A DNA stretch of 64,000 bases, taken from contig OW804094.1 of NCBI GenBank assembly GCA_942159475.1, forward strand, positions 9,865,555 through 9,929,554. The letters are read 5' to 3'. Shown piece by piece: positions 1 through 11,060 of the stretch; the stretch's first letter is position 1, and each line of letters opens with the position of its first letter. The DNA is from Sthenelais limicola (taxonomy: Eukaryota; Annelida; Polychaeta; Phyllodocida; Sigalionidae). A model generated the notes under the pieces. The model had not been told where the DNA came from. It did not search any database and was given only the letters and a program-made list of their open reading frames with translations. The translations under genes were made by a program, and so were the position numbers.

Positions 1-678
1 TTCTAGATTTCTCCAAAGAGTACAACTTTGTTTTTTAATCAGTTCATCACATTGGTGGATTCCGTCCTCAAGTGAGCTGTAGTCGTGTTTTATCGATCGA
101 CCATTTGTCATGTGATTATATCTTGTGATCCATGGGGTAGAGATATTGTTTTCTTGATTAATCTGTTGTATATATCTGTTGACTTCAATGATGGTTTCAT
201 TCAGTATGTGTTGTTTGTCCGTGTCTAGATTTGAGCAAAATTTATCCAGATCTGCTCCTGTGATTGGACACATGATTATTGGTGAACCTTGGTGACAATT
301 CCTTAAACGACTGGTGTTTGTTGATATTTCTGATTTCATATGTAATAGCAATGACTCAGTCGATGGCCAAGTGAAGGTGAAAACATTTTTACCTCGTTTG
401 TTTCTTGTTTTTGTAGTGATATCACATATACCTGCCATTAAGTACACTATAGAGGGTCCATTGGTGGAGAGAAAGATATCAGCATGACGACATACCTGAG
501 CGAGACGAGCTCCTGGGTAAACCTCTGTATGGAATAAAAAATCTGGTATTTTGTCCTGATAGGTCTTGCTAGGGTTAAGCTTATATTTTAGTTTCCTTCC
601 TCTAGAGTCCGTGAACATGATGGCAATGATTTGAGAACCGTATGCACTTTCAATGCTGTGTACACAGGAAGCTGTGGC
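1..678 (-). pseudogene. SGNH-hydrolase-like reading frame, runs off the left edge
   Basis: About 226 codons are open from just after a TGA at 679-681 to the window edge; the first Met codon is at 616-618. Three spaced motifs resemble SGNH/GDSL hydrolase blocks. TDSRG at about 598-612 matches block I with its nucleophile serine. A hydrophobic strand ending AGICD (421-435) resembles block III GxND, with Cys where Asn is usual. DGIH (55-66) fits the DxxH catalytic pair of block V. Order and spacing suit one domain of roughly 190 residues. Frames upstream on the same strand are broken, so this may be the end of a transposon-derived protein (some tyrosine-recombinase retroelements carry SGNH domains) or a decayed host gene. 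Identification rests on motifs read by eye. Confidence 0.5.
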
Positions 679-853
679 TCACAAAGCATTGAGTTTCTTC
701 TCACTGTTTTCTGAGGTATTGACCATTTCCTCTTCTTAGTATTGAATGCCATAAGTTGGGAAATGCTCTGGCATGCCTTACTCCCTGGCCAGTGAGAACT
801 AACTGAACAAATCTTAACAGTTCAGATGGGGTATTATGATTCCTTTCATTCCT

Positions 854-1258
854 TCAACTCCTATCAAATGTTCCAGTGAATGCTACAGCATTCTCTTGGA
901 GGATGCAGGAGCGGATAATAGCTGCTGCCTCTGCTACAATTGCTTCCTCTGAGAGCTGTGTGTTTTCTGTAATGTGTGTGAAGTCCAAACTCTTACTGCC
1001 ATCCCCTTGTCCATCATGGCATGTTCTGAACTTGTTTCTTAGCTTTGTTAAACAGGCGAAGTGATTCTTTGCTTCTTTTGCTATCAAGTCTACAGTGGCA
1101 ATTTTTTTCTGGATTTCGTTTTCATTCAGTGAATCAAGCATTTGCTGTATGTGAACAACCTGGTTCTCTGTAGAGATTGTATGTAGATCCCCTTCTCTAT
1201 TACAAAAAAATGCACACATCCTTCTTAAGCTGTGTCTTTTTCCTGGGGATATGTTCAT
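854..1258 (-). pseudogene. Decayed fragment of an uncharacterised, probably transposon-derived protein
   Basis: This 134-codon frame contains a Cys-x2-Cys-like FFC segment followed by a LHTIST stretch, then a helical region with KEAKNHFACL. I recall this layout from large uncharacterised protein families expanded in marine invertebrates, often linked to mobile DNA; that is memory, not a search. The frame ends in TGA, but a neighbouring frame downstream (about 770-850) keeps protein-like sequence (ELLRFVQLVLTG), which suggests a frameshift or stop mutation. It sits 59 bases downstream of the next fragment in the same orientation. Confidence 0.4.
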
Positions 1259-1317
1259 ATATTAGAGATGATTCCCGTTTTTTCCCCTTTAGCCTATTCA
1301 GCTTAGAAGTGTTAAAG

Positions 1318-1692
1318 CTATAGTGACGGCTTTGATGCCGTATTGTTTGTAATCAGGTCACTTTTGCTGAGTCTATTCAGGAATGGTGATATAAAAGTGG
1401 GGATTTCATTGATCTCCGTGAAGATACTATATATATATCTTTCCAGAAAATTTGAATACACTAACTCAACTTTGTCCGTAGCATTTGACTGTCCAGGGCA
1501 TTTGAGCTTTTCATTACTATCTACTTGGCAAATGATGCATTTAGTGTAGTCTGGGCCATCCTGCAGACAAAAATAGAAACTTGTTTCCATAGGATTTAAG
1601 AGGATACCATTCAATGTCATGTTTATGTGTATAAAGGGCCAATTCGCTTCCAATTGTAGCAAGTATTGGTCATAGTCTACTGAGTCTGACAC
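1318..1692 (-). pseudogene. Upstream fragment of the same decayed protein, KCIICQ motif
   Basis: A 124-codon frame with KCIICQ followed about ten residues later by KCPGQS, a possible zinc-binding CxxC...C knuckle, then a helical YSNFLERYIYSIF segment. The same strand and order as the 854-1258 and 1-678 frames suggest one ancestral coding element of at least 1.7 kb, read right to left and now broken. I see no splice signals that clearly join the pieces. No specific function can be assigned. Confidence 0.4.
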
Positions 1693-2721
1693 TGCACAAG
1701 TGCAACTGTAAAACCTCTAATAAAAGTCACATAGCCATTTCCACCGATTTGACGACAATTCTGATTTGTTCAGGTCAAAAAAAGTAAAAGAATTAAAATT
1801 GTTATTTCTATAAAATCTTGTCACATGTTTGCACTATAGATATATTTATATACTTCTACAAAGTATGGAACCATTTACTCCAGACATTCTTATTTTACTG
1901 GGATGCAGGAAAATGGTATTAAAAAAGCAAAACTAGAATAAAATGGGCCGTTGCATCACATGGACAGAAAAAGAGAGTCACTTTCTGTAGTATTAAAAAT
2001 TAAATTCTATTGCAATGTAGCGAACTACTCCCAATCTGCAGTCCGGCTCTTGACAAGGAATAACACAAGGTCAGATTGCTAACAAAGTCTCCTGTTCATT
2101 CCACTCCGCTAGCAAGGTCTGGCACAGCTTTGGCTATTGGCATAGGTCACCAAAGCTGCACCCAATGGGACAAGGTGTCCGCTGGACATTAGCCGGACAA
2201 TGTAGAGTATAAACATACAATGCGTAAAGGAGAGTATGGGAGTAAATAGCTTAGGCATGAACATAATGTAACATGCAGATAGACATAAAGGTCTCTAAAG
2301 TAATAAGAATGGTAAATGGTGATATACACCATCTGCTAAGCTATATAAAATACAATGTAGAGCAGCGCTTCTAGTGGTAATGTAAGGGGAGAAATAGCAA
2401 TGCCAATATAATCCACCAGGGAAAGTAGCACATCCACTACAGCAATATATTTTATCATTAATGCATATTAAATTTTAAGCAATTGATGGGTTTTTATTAT
2501 TCGGGGAGACACGTTTATCCGTCATTCAAGGTAACATGATAGCATGGGGAACCCTAAATTCTGGAACATCTTAAACCTAGGGGACGGTATTACTTTGCAC
2601 GTGGCAATGTTGACAAACCCAGCTTGGTAGGTAAGCTTTGTTCTGGTGCTCTGGGAGTCGGCACCTCTTTTGTGACGTAAGCCAGTGTGACGTAAGCCAG
2701 TTGACAGCTCTCCGCTCGGCC
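1693..2721. other. Unassigned non-coding stretch
   Basis: Nothing recognised. Part of it (2030-2230) is less AT-rich and looks like unique or old repeat sequence. No protein-like frame, terminal repeat or RNA gene was seen. Confidence 0.4.
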
Positions 2722-2914
2722 GGTTGAAAGTAAAAGTAATGGCAAATGGAATCTGAATGAAGGAAACGGAACGGAACTTTTTTGGGTGTTTCTGCATGTT
2801 ATAGAAATGGTTGAAAGTAAAAGTAATGGCAAATGGAATCTGAATGAAGGAAACGGAACGGAACTTTTTTGGGTGTTTCTGCATGTTATAGAAATGGTTG
2901 AAAGTAAAAGTAAT
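2722..2914. repeat. 87-bp tandem duplication, 2.2 copies
   Basis: The unit starts GGTTGAAAGTAAAAGTAATG and recurs at 2722, 2809 and 2896, with the first two units almost identical. Because 87 is a multiple of three, minus-strand frames stay open through it, but the predicted peptides are low-complexity. Confidence 0.9.
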
Positions 2915-3235
2915 GTGATAAATCATGTTTTAAATATTTAGATGTTTATTAGCAAATATAAATTAATCAATTTAGGGAATTTTATGATTATTAAAGTTGT
3001 TTAAGAACAAGCTGGATTAAACCATGAGGCTTTCATAGGGTATTAATCCCTAGGCATTGTTAATCCCCCTTATGGGCGCCTAGGAAGTTAGAGGGTTAAA
3101 AGTTACGTTAAAAGTAAATTTTTAAAAAAAAAGAATCTAAATTTTAAAAGAAAGTTACAAACTATTTATCCCAGCCTATAGCTTACTACTTTTTTCTTTT
3201 TACAATACTCTTTTTTCTTTTTACGAATGACTGAC

Positions 3236-3345
3236 TTTTACGACCAACTTTTTTTTCGACCAACTTTCAACTCTTTTTTTTTTCGACCAACTTTCAACTT
3301 TTTTACGACCAACTTTCAACTTTTTTTACGACTACCCTCCCCCTT
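3236..3345. repeat. Short tandem repeat of CGACCAACTTTCAACTTTTT type
   Basis: Five degenerate units of about 20-29 bp, each with CGACCAACTTT followed by a T run, leading into a pyrimidine-rich stretch to about 3415. The plus-strand frame through it is an artefact of the repeat. Confidence 0.8.
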
Positions 3346-4138
3346 TTTCATCCTTCCCCCTACACCTCTTCTCCCCTTCCCTCTTCTCACCTCGTGCTTT
3401 AAGTTATCATTTTCCTCCGTTTTAACTCCATAACGCCACAACGATTGAATACTATTACTTATGCGCCCAAAACAATTGAAAGCCCACTTCAATTAATTCA
3501 GAAAGTTCAACTGTTTATAAGTAGATCTGATCTATCTATCTGATAGATATATTAAAAAATGCGACTAGTATCATGTACCACACAGTCAAACTTATACATC
3601 TGACACCAATTGATATGAGGGGAATATGAACTGGACAGAGGAAAAGGCTGATAAAAATGACATGAGGGCAGCTGTATGGTCGACCCGAATTGGGTCGGTA
3701 GACCCTTCTCAGGAATGTTAGTAAAAAAAAACGATTTCATGCTGTCTTGTATATACTGTTGTCGCCATCAATTGTTTCAGAGGATCGATTAAATAAATGT
3801 GAAGAGAACATGGTTATCGTTTTATATGTTGTAGTTCGGCTCTACTCTGTCTCTCAGCTCGTCTCAGCTCGTCTCCAAGTGTCTTACCAGGTTATATTTC
3901 GTTACTTGTAAATTACTGTGGGGTTGGGACAATAGCAGAGGTTGTATCCTCCCAGTGTGGGGATCGCACCACCTGGGACCTCTGGGTTTCTAATTCATTG
4001 AGGTGGTGAGGGGAAATCTGCCCGGCAGGGCCGTCAAGCGTTTATCGCCGCAAGAAGGTGACTCCAAGTCAAAAGTACAGGTAGCGATCAGTCTGTTTTT
4101 ATTCTTCCTGAAGTGTTCTGGGGAGCTCTACTCTATTC

Positions 4139-4190
4139 CCTGCCCGGGCGCCAACTGGTGTTTCCCCCGTTTCCCTCCCCATTTATAGTC
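4139..4190 (-). other. Possible LTR/primer-binding-site junction
   Basis: Read on the minus strand, an ACTATAAATG TATA-like box (about 4178-4187) is followed by AACACCA and, two bases on, TGGCGCCCGGGCAGGG (about 4139-4154). This resembles a Lys-type tRNA primer-binding site next to the CA end of an LTR. No second LTR, polypurine tract or pol domain is visible, and the TATA-to-end distance is short, so chance similarity is quite possible. Confidence 0.2.
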
Positions 4191-4838
4191 CCTCCCCCCA
4201 TAGTCCCGTGCTCACTCACAATGTGAGACCCCAGTGCCCCCAGGCGGGAGAGGAATGTACCCCAATACATCACTCGTCCCCGCCTCCCGACCCCGACTAC
4301 AACAATACATACAGTAGTCGTATAGGAATTTTCTTCCCAATTATAGACACTGGGCCTGAACATTTGATTTTCTTTAAAATCCAAATATACATCTATCTGA
4401 CAATAATACTTCCATGATGGGTTTTTATACTTGTGAAGCCATACCCTAATTGAATTCAAGTTTACAAAAGTATCTATGTACATATTCATATCAATATTTA
4501 TTTAGCAATCATGTGCGGATGAATTGGTTAATAGGGCTTACCTTTTTTACAGATATTTGTGCTAACCCAGTGTTAAAAATCGGTATTTTTGAGACATTGT
4601 CCACGTGATGAGACATTGCCAAATGATGTGAAGCATCTACTATCATACCATCAAAGCTTTGAAAATAATCTAGACCAACTTAATAACAGATTTAAATATT
4701 AGATATAGTCCAATAAAAAGGTAGTTCATGAACATGACAGACAATAATGCATGCATATACCAATGTTTTGTTCATTAAAATTACCAATGACCGATGGAAA
4801 GGTCAAGAAAAATATATATTTGTGCATAAAAAATGCCT
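4190..4838. other. Unassigned non-coding stretch
   Basis: No gene or known repeat recognised. Opposing short frames cover part of it, but neither looks protein-like. Confidence 0.35.
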
Positions 4839-5366
4839 TTTTTCAATATTTCTTCATCCAAACATTGATTAAGGAAGAATGAATTGCTCCATTCATATGG
4901 ATTTCCTGCTCTTGGCCCAATTGTCGTCCAGGGGTTTCATTTTGTATAGGCCTAGACCTATGAAAGATATATGACCCCCCCCCCCTTTCATGAGGTCAAG
5001 CCGATTCCAACGATAGTAAGTAAACATTAAGGACATCTAATAAGTATTTCTATATTTTAAGTTTGATATTCTTAATCTCTCCATCAGAATCAGAAAATCA
5101 GAACATTCCAATAAAGTGATCTCGTAAAATAAACACTTTGAAAAATACCATTTTTGCGACTTGTGACTCATTTCCCTGAAACACATATAACTCACATTTA
5201 AGAGAAAAATAAGGTGCAAAATGCAGTTTAACATAACAAAGCTCATACTTTAAATCAATGTTATCTTAAATACACTCAGATATACCCGGTATTCATCATT
5301 TTTCAGCCAGATTAAGCAGAAGCAATTCATTCTTCCTTAATCAATGTTTGGATGGAGAAATATTGA
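4839..5366. repeat. Inverted repeat flanking rearranged MITE pieces
   Basis: A segment of about 48 bp at 4839-4886 (…CATTGATTAAGGAAGAATGA…) recurs inverted at about 5312-5361. Between them lie a family B 3' end (about 5090-5181, ending in TGTGACTCATTTCCCTGAAA) and a piece of family A (about 5188-5312). A second, longer copy of the B-end-plus-A arrangement follows at 5391-5737. Confidence 0.7.
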
Positions 5367-5430
5367 AAAATGTCATTTTTTGCGATAATTTGCGACTTGT
5401 GACTCATTTCCCTGAAACACATCACAAATA
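5367..5430. mobile_element. Family B MITE, 3' end fragment
   Basis: Retains only the inverted terminus reading GCGACTTGTGACTCATTTCC through ACACATCAC, followed by AAAT. It is part of the duplicated arrangement with 5090-5181. Confidence 0.6.
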
Positions 5431-5502
5431 GACTTTTACTATAACACGTCACATTGTCATTGTGGCGCGTATCATGGCCATGGTCCACCATAAGAAGCAT
5501 CT

Positions 5503-5737
5503 GGGTCAGATTTTCAGAAAATGTACAATTCGCCTTCACCAATCCTCTCCAATAACCCACATTTAAGAGAAAAATAAGGTGCAAAATGCAGTTTAACATA
5601 ACAAAGCTGATACTTTAAATCAATGTTATCTTAAATACACTCAGATATACCTGGTATTCATCATTTTTCAACCAGATTAAGCAGAATTTCCTAAATGTGT
5701 AGAGCTGCCAATTGTACATTTTATGAAAATCTGACCC
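5503..5737 (-). mobile_element. Family A MITE, complete
   Basis: Both termini are present: GGGTCAGATTTTCAGAAAAT on the left and its inverse on the right. No clear target duplication. Internal sequence is nearly identical to the partial copy at 5188-5312. Confidence 0.85.
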
Positions 5738-6044
5738 ACCAGCACATAGCAGTGGCGGTGGTGATGAAATAAGAGCTACTTATTAAAGAAGTGATTTCTA
5801 ATTTGGTCTGCTGGCTGCCCGCATGGCATTTACTCACCTAATTGGTGGAGACATCTAGCGGCCTGCCCACAAAGCTTCTCCGCTAGGTGGACAGGTCTGT
5901 ATTGGTTGATCTTGTGAAATGTTACAAAAGTGGGAACTGAAGATCCCAGTGCTCTAGATAGCATGTTGTGTAATGTGTGTGTGTGTTTTTAGTACAGGTT
6001 TACATGGTGATATTTTATTAGGATATGAATAGGGAAGAGTAAAT

Positions 6045-6478
6045 GGGTCAGATTTTCAGAAAATGTACAATTGGCAGCTCTACACATTTAGGAAATTCTG
6101 CTAAATTAGACTGACAAATGAAGAATACCGAGTATACCTGTGTATATTTGGTATCTCTTTGGTTTAAAGTATCAGTTCTGGGTAAGACCTTAAACTGCCT
6201 GGTCCTGGGTGGGACCTTAAAGTGCCTTTCTGTCTCTTTTCTCTGTCTCTCTCTCTCTCTCTCCCTTCTTTTCTATCTCTATTTCCTGGGTATGATCATA
6301 AACTGTCTCCCTCTCAGCTCTCCCGCCCTTGATATAACACTTCAAAGTGAAGCCACCAATCTCACTCACTCACTCACTGTTATGTTAAACTGCATTTTAA
6401 AGCTCATGTTTGTCTTAAATGTGGGTTATTTGAGAGAATTGGTGAAGGCCAAATGTACATTTTCTGACAATCTCACCC
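6045..6478 (+). mobile_element. Family A MITE, complete, interrupted by a SINE
   Basis: Flanked by AAAT on both sides (6041-6044 and 6479-6482). The element is split by the SINE at about 6177-6378; removing it restores the usual length and the continuous consensus TATCAGTTCT|GTTATGTTAA. The long plus frame across it is not a gene. Confidence 0.9.
6177..6378 (+). mobile_element. Pyrimidine-rich SINE, full length, nested in family A
   Basis: Begins CTGGGTAAGACC, runs through CT-rich repeats and CTCAGCTCTCCCGCCCTTGA, and ends in (CACT)n. Inserted into the family A copy without a visible duplication. No clear A and B boxes, so the head is not evidently tRNA-derived. Confidence 0.85.
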
Positions 6479-6990
6479 AAATACAGATCTATTGTTCAAC
6501 TGGATTATGCAAAAATTATATTCACCGACAGAAACTGCTCCATGAGAATAACATCGAGTATAGAGCCTTTGTAAGTGAAATTAAAGAAAGAGGTTGTGCA
6601 TAAAAATGTAATGCTTTCATCAGAAGAGTCTAAAGTGGATGAGAAGAAAAGGTCAGCACGTATGTGGACCAGATGTATAAATTATAGAAGCTTGGTTTGA
6701 TTAAGAAAATTTGGAAAGAAACAAAAGAAAATAAATCGGGTAGACGTTTAGTGCTATAAGTTATGTGCATGTCGAGTTGGCAGGAATATTTGAATAAAAC
6801 CCTTTAAAAACAAAAAAAAGTAGGTTTGCACTGGCATGAACAGGTTAAAACTCATTATTTCTCTGGAGATGTTGAAATATAATTACTTTTTATTTCATCG
6901 GAGAACCATTTTTGAGAAAGTTTTGGGACGAAGGTCAACCGTACTCTTGAAAAGGAGTATGATATGGGTTCCTGACAAAAACTAACTATT

Positions 6991-7224
6991 GGTCAGATTT
7001 TCAGAAAATGTACAATTCGCCTTTACCAATCCTCTCAGATAACCCACATTTTAGGCAAAAATCAAGTTCAAAATACAGTTCAACATAACTAAACAGATTT
7101 CTTGAATGAATACAATACAGAATACACTCAGATATATCTAGTATTTATCATTTTTTACTCTAATTGGACAGAATTTGATAGATGTGTTGAGCTGGCGATT
7201 GTGCAATTTTTGAAAATCTGACCC
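6991..7224 (-). mobile_element. Family A MITE, complete
   Basis: The left terminus lacks one G (GGTCAGATTTTC) and the right ends CTGACCC. Internal AACCCACATTTTAGG orientation marks it as inverted relative to most copies. Confidence 0.85.
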
Positions 7225-7364
7225 CTAGCGCAATCCGCTTGCAGTTCAGCACTGTTTCATGCAGTAGGAATCAAAGATGCTATTTATAACTATAATTAAG
7301 TGTGTGTGCCTAAGGTGAATGCATAGTAAATGTCAGCCCAACACATCACATGGAATAGGCTTAT

Positions 7365-7599
7365 GGGTAAGATTTTCAGAAAATGTACAATCGGCAGATC
7401 TACAGGTTTAGTAAATTATGATCAATTAGACTGGAAAATGATCAATACTAGGTATATCTGAGTATATTTGATATTGACTTGATTCAAACAATCAGTTAGG
7501 TTATGTTTAACTGAATTTTGAACCTCATTATTGTCTTAAATTTGGGTTATTTGAGAAGATTGCTGTAGACAAATTGTACATTTTCTGGCGATCTTACCC
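7365..7599 (+). mobile_element. Family A MITE, complete, TTAT duplication
   Basis: Flanked by TTAT at 7361-7364 and 7600-7603. Termini read GGGTAAGATTTTC and GATCTTACCC, a compensating change at the same TIR position on both ends. Confidence 0.9.
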
Positions 7600-7710
7600 T
7601 TATACCGTCGCCTTTGTGAATCATTAGTTGTAGAATTTCAAGTAAAGATTTAATTATTTTGGTAGCATCAAAAATGGACTGAGAGGTGGAAGCAGGAGGA
7701 CGGTACATTT

Positions 7711-8126
7711 GTGATCCGTTTTAGGAAAATGAGTCATAAGTTGCAAAATATGAATTTTGAGACATCACCATATTTGAAAAGAGGAGATAAAGGTGATTCC
7801 AATGATAGTAAACACTAGGACACGTACTAAGTATTTCTATGTTTTAAGTTTGATATTTTTATTTTTGAAAAAAACAAAAAACAGTTTGCAATGTTTCTGG
7901 ATGTGTAATTGCCAGTAAAGTAACTAAATATATTTCATACGAAGGCCTTCCAAACGTAAGGATATATTTAATACAATGTCCCGAAATTTCGTATATGGAT
8001 TTATATGCCTATAAGTGCTGAACCCTCTAAAAAGCAGACCATTTCCATAAAGAAATCTTGTGAAAAAAAACACCTTGAAAAACATCAATTTTGCGACTTG
8101 TGACTCATTTTCCTGGAACACATCAT
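7711..8126 (-). mobile_element. Family B MITE, complete, ATTT duplication
   Basis: Flanked by ATTT at 7707-7710 and 8127-8130. The left terminus is the GTGATCCGTTTTAGGAAAAT variant, right terminus ATTTTCCTGGAACACATCAT; both contain TGAGTCA. This start variant recurs at 20172, 23213, 36407 and 53613, defining a subfamily. Confidence 0.9.
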
Positions 8127-8269
8127 ATTTGTTACGCTAATGACACTCCCACCAGATAAGCAGTGGCTACCTGTGCTATCTTTCTTATCTGGGGGAGGAC
8201 AGGAGTAGGTTGACAAAGTACTCAGGCATTGGTCATGATTAATTAAGGGTTCTGCCTCATTCCCAGTAT

Positions 8270-8437
8270 CGCTAGGTATGACCATAAAGTGCCTTTCTGT
8301 CTCTTTTTCTGTCTCTCTCTTCCTACTTCTCTGTCTCTATTTACTGGATATGATCATAAACTGCCTCCCTCTCAGCTCTCCCGCCCTTGATATAACCATC
8401 TAAAATGTGTTGATAAGGGCAATCTCACTGACTCACT
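8270..8437 (+). mobile_element. SINE with 12-bp target duplication
   Basis: Flanked by CATTCCCAGTAT at 8258-8269 and 8438-8449, a perfect duplication typical of target-primed reverse transcription. The body runs from the GGTATGACC head to the CACTGACTCACT tail, with the usual GTAAAGCAACC block partly lost near the end. Confidence 0.92.
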
Positions 8438-8600
8438 CATTCCCAGTATTTTATCTATCCAACAAGATCCCTGATCCCTTCTGTGTGAGTGGAGCTCCTG
8501 CAGGAATAGTTGTTTGTGTTGATCTCTTTTACCTGCATGTATAAATTAGCATGAATAAATCATACTTTTTTGCTCTCGACCGAAACATCCACATAATAAT

Positions 8601-8860
8601 GTGATGTGTTTCAGGAAAATGAGTCACAAGTCGCAAAATTGATATTTTTCAAAGTGTTTTTCTACAAGATCTCTTTATTGAATTGTTCTGTTTTTTAGAG
8701 GGTTTAGAACTTAGAATTAAATGAATCTATGTGACAAATCCCGCGACATTGTATGAAAAATATCCTCGTGTTCTGAAGGTCTTCGTTTGGAGTATATTTA
8801 GTTATTTTATTGGTAATTACCAATCAAGAAACATTCCAAACTTATTTTTTCAAAAATGTT
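8601..8860 (+). mobile_element. Family B MITE, 5' part only
   Basis: Starts GTGATGTGTTTCAGGAAAAT and follows the consensus to about 8860 (…CAAGAAACATTCC), where similarity stops. No right terminus. Confidence 0.8.
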
Positions 8861-8940
8861 ATCCGAGAGTAGGCCTACAGCTTTAATCTATAGTTGTATT
8901 CAAATATTACCTTGCCTTTACATTTCAGAATTGCATATAA

Positions 8941-9173
8941 GGGTCAGATTTTCAGAAAATGTACAATTCACCTTCACCAATCCTCTCAAATAATCCAAAT
9001 TTCAGACGAAAATAGTTCAAAATACAGTACAACCTAACCAAACAGATTGCTCGAATCAATACAATGCTGAATATACTCGAATTTACCTAGTATTGACCAA
9101 ATTTCAGCCTAATTTAGCAGAATTTACTAAATGTGTACAGCTACCAATTGTACATTTTCTGAAAATCTTACCC
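8941..9173 (-). mobile_element. Family A MITE, complete, ATAA duplication
   Basis: Flanked by ATAA at 8937-8940 and 9174-9177. Both termini intact. Confidence 0.9.
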
Positions 9174-9756
9174 ATAATATGTTTCATGCTGACCTGAAAC
9201 AGGAACACTGATATCAATGAAGAGGATGAGAACAGATACTCTAACTTTTGCCCAGGCAAATGTATCGCTTTTCTATTTTCATGAGATATAGAAATAGCTC
9301 AACGATCCTATAGCTTCACAATGCTGACACGGGACACATGCAGCTATTCTGATTGCCCAGATGATAAAATATATCGGATTAGCCTTCATTGATGTTGCTG
9401 TATACTTTAAGATTAGATTACTGATATTTCTATTTTCATATATACTTTTAATTTAAAATTACGTAAGTACATACATCATTCATACACATACATACCTCAC
9501 TCATCTATATATTTATTAGAGATGCAAAGGACTTAATTAATGTAAAGTAAATAACCCATTCAGTCCTAGTCAAAGCAAAGAGCATGAATGAATATTCTTT
9601 ATGCTTAACTTGTAATTAACATAAGAATGGAGATCTTTTTGTTTCTAAATGGGTTAATTGTTCATGATTATTATTATTTTATTATTTTTAAGAATAGATT
9701 TTATTTACTCCATAAGCATTGATAATGAGACCCTCAGATCAGATAAGAATTATATG
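9174..9756. other. Unassigned AT-rich stretch
   Basis: No gene or family member recognised; a few TATT/TTAT runs near 9668-9690. Confidence 0.4.
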
Positions 9757-9934
9757 TCTGGGTAAGACCTTAAAGTGCCTTTCTGTCTCTTTTCTCTGTC
9801 TCTCTCTCCCTTCTTCTCTATCTCTATTTCCTGGGTATGATCATAAACTGCCTCCCTCTCAGCTCTCCCGCCCTTGATATAACACTTCAAAGTGTTGATA
9901 AGGGCGTAAAGCAACCAATCTCACTCACTCACCT
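9757..9934 (+). mobile_element. SINE, full length
   Basis: TCTGGGTAAGACC head, both CT-rich and CCCGCCCTTGATATAAC blocks, GGGCGTAAAGCAACC and a (CACT)n tail. No clean flanking duplication was found. Confidence 0.85.
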
Positions 9935-10534
9935 AGTCCGCTAATCGGTTTCATGGCCTAGGACTAGGCGTTTTAATAGGAATATAATGACATTTTGCAG
10001 TCTTAATGGTACTTTGCAGTTTGAGGCGAGAGGCTTTCCCTTCGTTTGAAGAGACTCTCTCATATCACAGTCTCTAACCAGGACTAACTCCATCCCATAA
10101 TCCCCGTTCCCCTTTGGGCATGTCTGTCAGGGTCTTCATCATTTCCGCCAGGTTTTGCCAATAGTTGAGGAAATTTACCTCGTGATTCTCAAGCCAAGCA
10201 TTAAGCTCACTTTGCTTTGCTGGAATATTGGTAATTTTCTAGTCCAGCGCCCTCTTACGACATTTTATGTATTATGAAGGAAGTCAGGGACAGAAAGTGG
10301 TGTGGGGGGAGGGGTGAATCCTGTTAATATGTAGAGTGTGTGTGGGGGGGTATTATTATTATTATTATTATACAACTTTTATTCCATATCAACATACATA
10401 ATGACAATAAAGAATATGGCTATTGCTCCCTCTCCACTGGAGATCTTCCCGGTAGCCCTTAAATAAAAGATTTTGACAAACAAATGTAATATCGGATGTG
10501 AGTGCACGATCATAAAGAAAATATATGGTTATAT
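9935..10534. other. Unassigned stretch with (ATT)n microsatellite
   Basis: Contains a G run near 10330-10350 followed by about eight ATT units (10351-10372). Nothing else recognised. Confidence 0.45.
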
Positions 10535-10849
10535 GTGTTGTGTTATAGAAAAATGAGTCACAAGTCGCAAACAATGGATTTTGAGATATTATCATATCTG
10601 AAAAGATGAGATCAAGCGGATTCTAATGATAGTAAACAGTAGAGCATTTAATAAGTATTTCTATATTTTAAGCTTGATACGGTATTTTATTTTTTTTTAA
10701 AAATTGTGTAATATTTCTGGGTGGCCATTTATGAGTAAAGCAACTAAATATTCTCTATAGCATGACCTTAGAAATACATGGATATATTTAATACATTGTC
10801 TTGAAATTCCGTAGGCTACATATGTGACTCATTTTTCCAGTAACACAAT
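10535..10849 (-). mobile_element. Family B MITE, divergent, internally shortened
   Basis: Left end GTGTTGTGTTATAGAAAAAT with TGAGTCACAAGTCGC; right end ATTTTTCCAGTAACACAATA. The middle follows the consensus, then jumps to the right terminus, so about 90 bp are missing. Confidence 0.75.
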
Positions 10850-10855
10850 ATCAAG

Positions 10856-11060
10856 ATTTGGGAGGGAAAAGCAGAGAGGGAGAGCACGAGAGGGAAGAGA
10901 GAAGAAGAAATGAACAAAAGAGAAAAAGAAAATAATCAGAACAGAAGAAGAAATCACTCACAAGACCCAGCACTGATATGGCATGGCAGAATTGCAAGGA
11001 AGAAGAAGAGGAGGAGGGGGAAGAAGAGAAGAAGGCAACAAACAAGAGGTATAATAACTC
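10856..11060. repeat. Purine-rich low-complexity stretch
   Basis: GGA/GAA-rich sequence ending with one isolated copy of the AACAAGAGGTATAATAAC motif that builds the minisatellite at 11.56 kb. The overlapping frames on both strands are low-complexity artefacts. Confidence 0.7.

Noticed and set aside
6118..6603. 161-codon plus-strand frame
   Set aside because: It runs across a family A MITE and the nested SINE; composition is that of the repeats.
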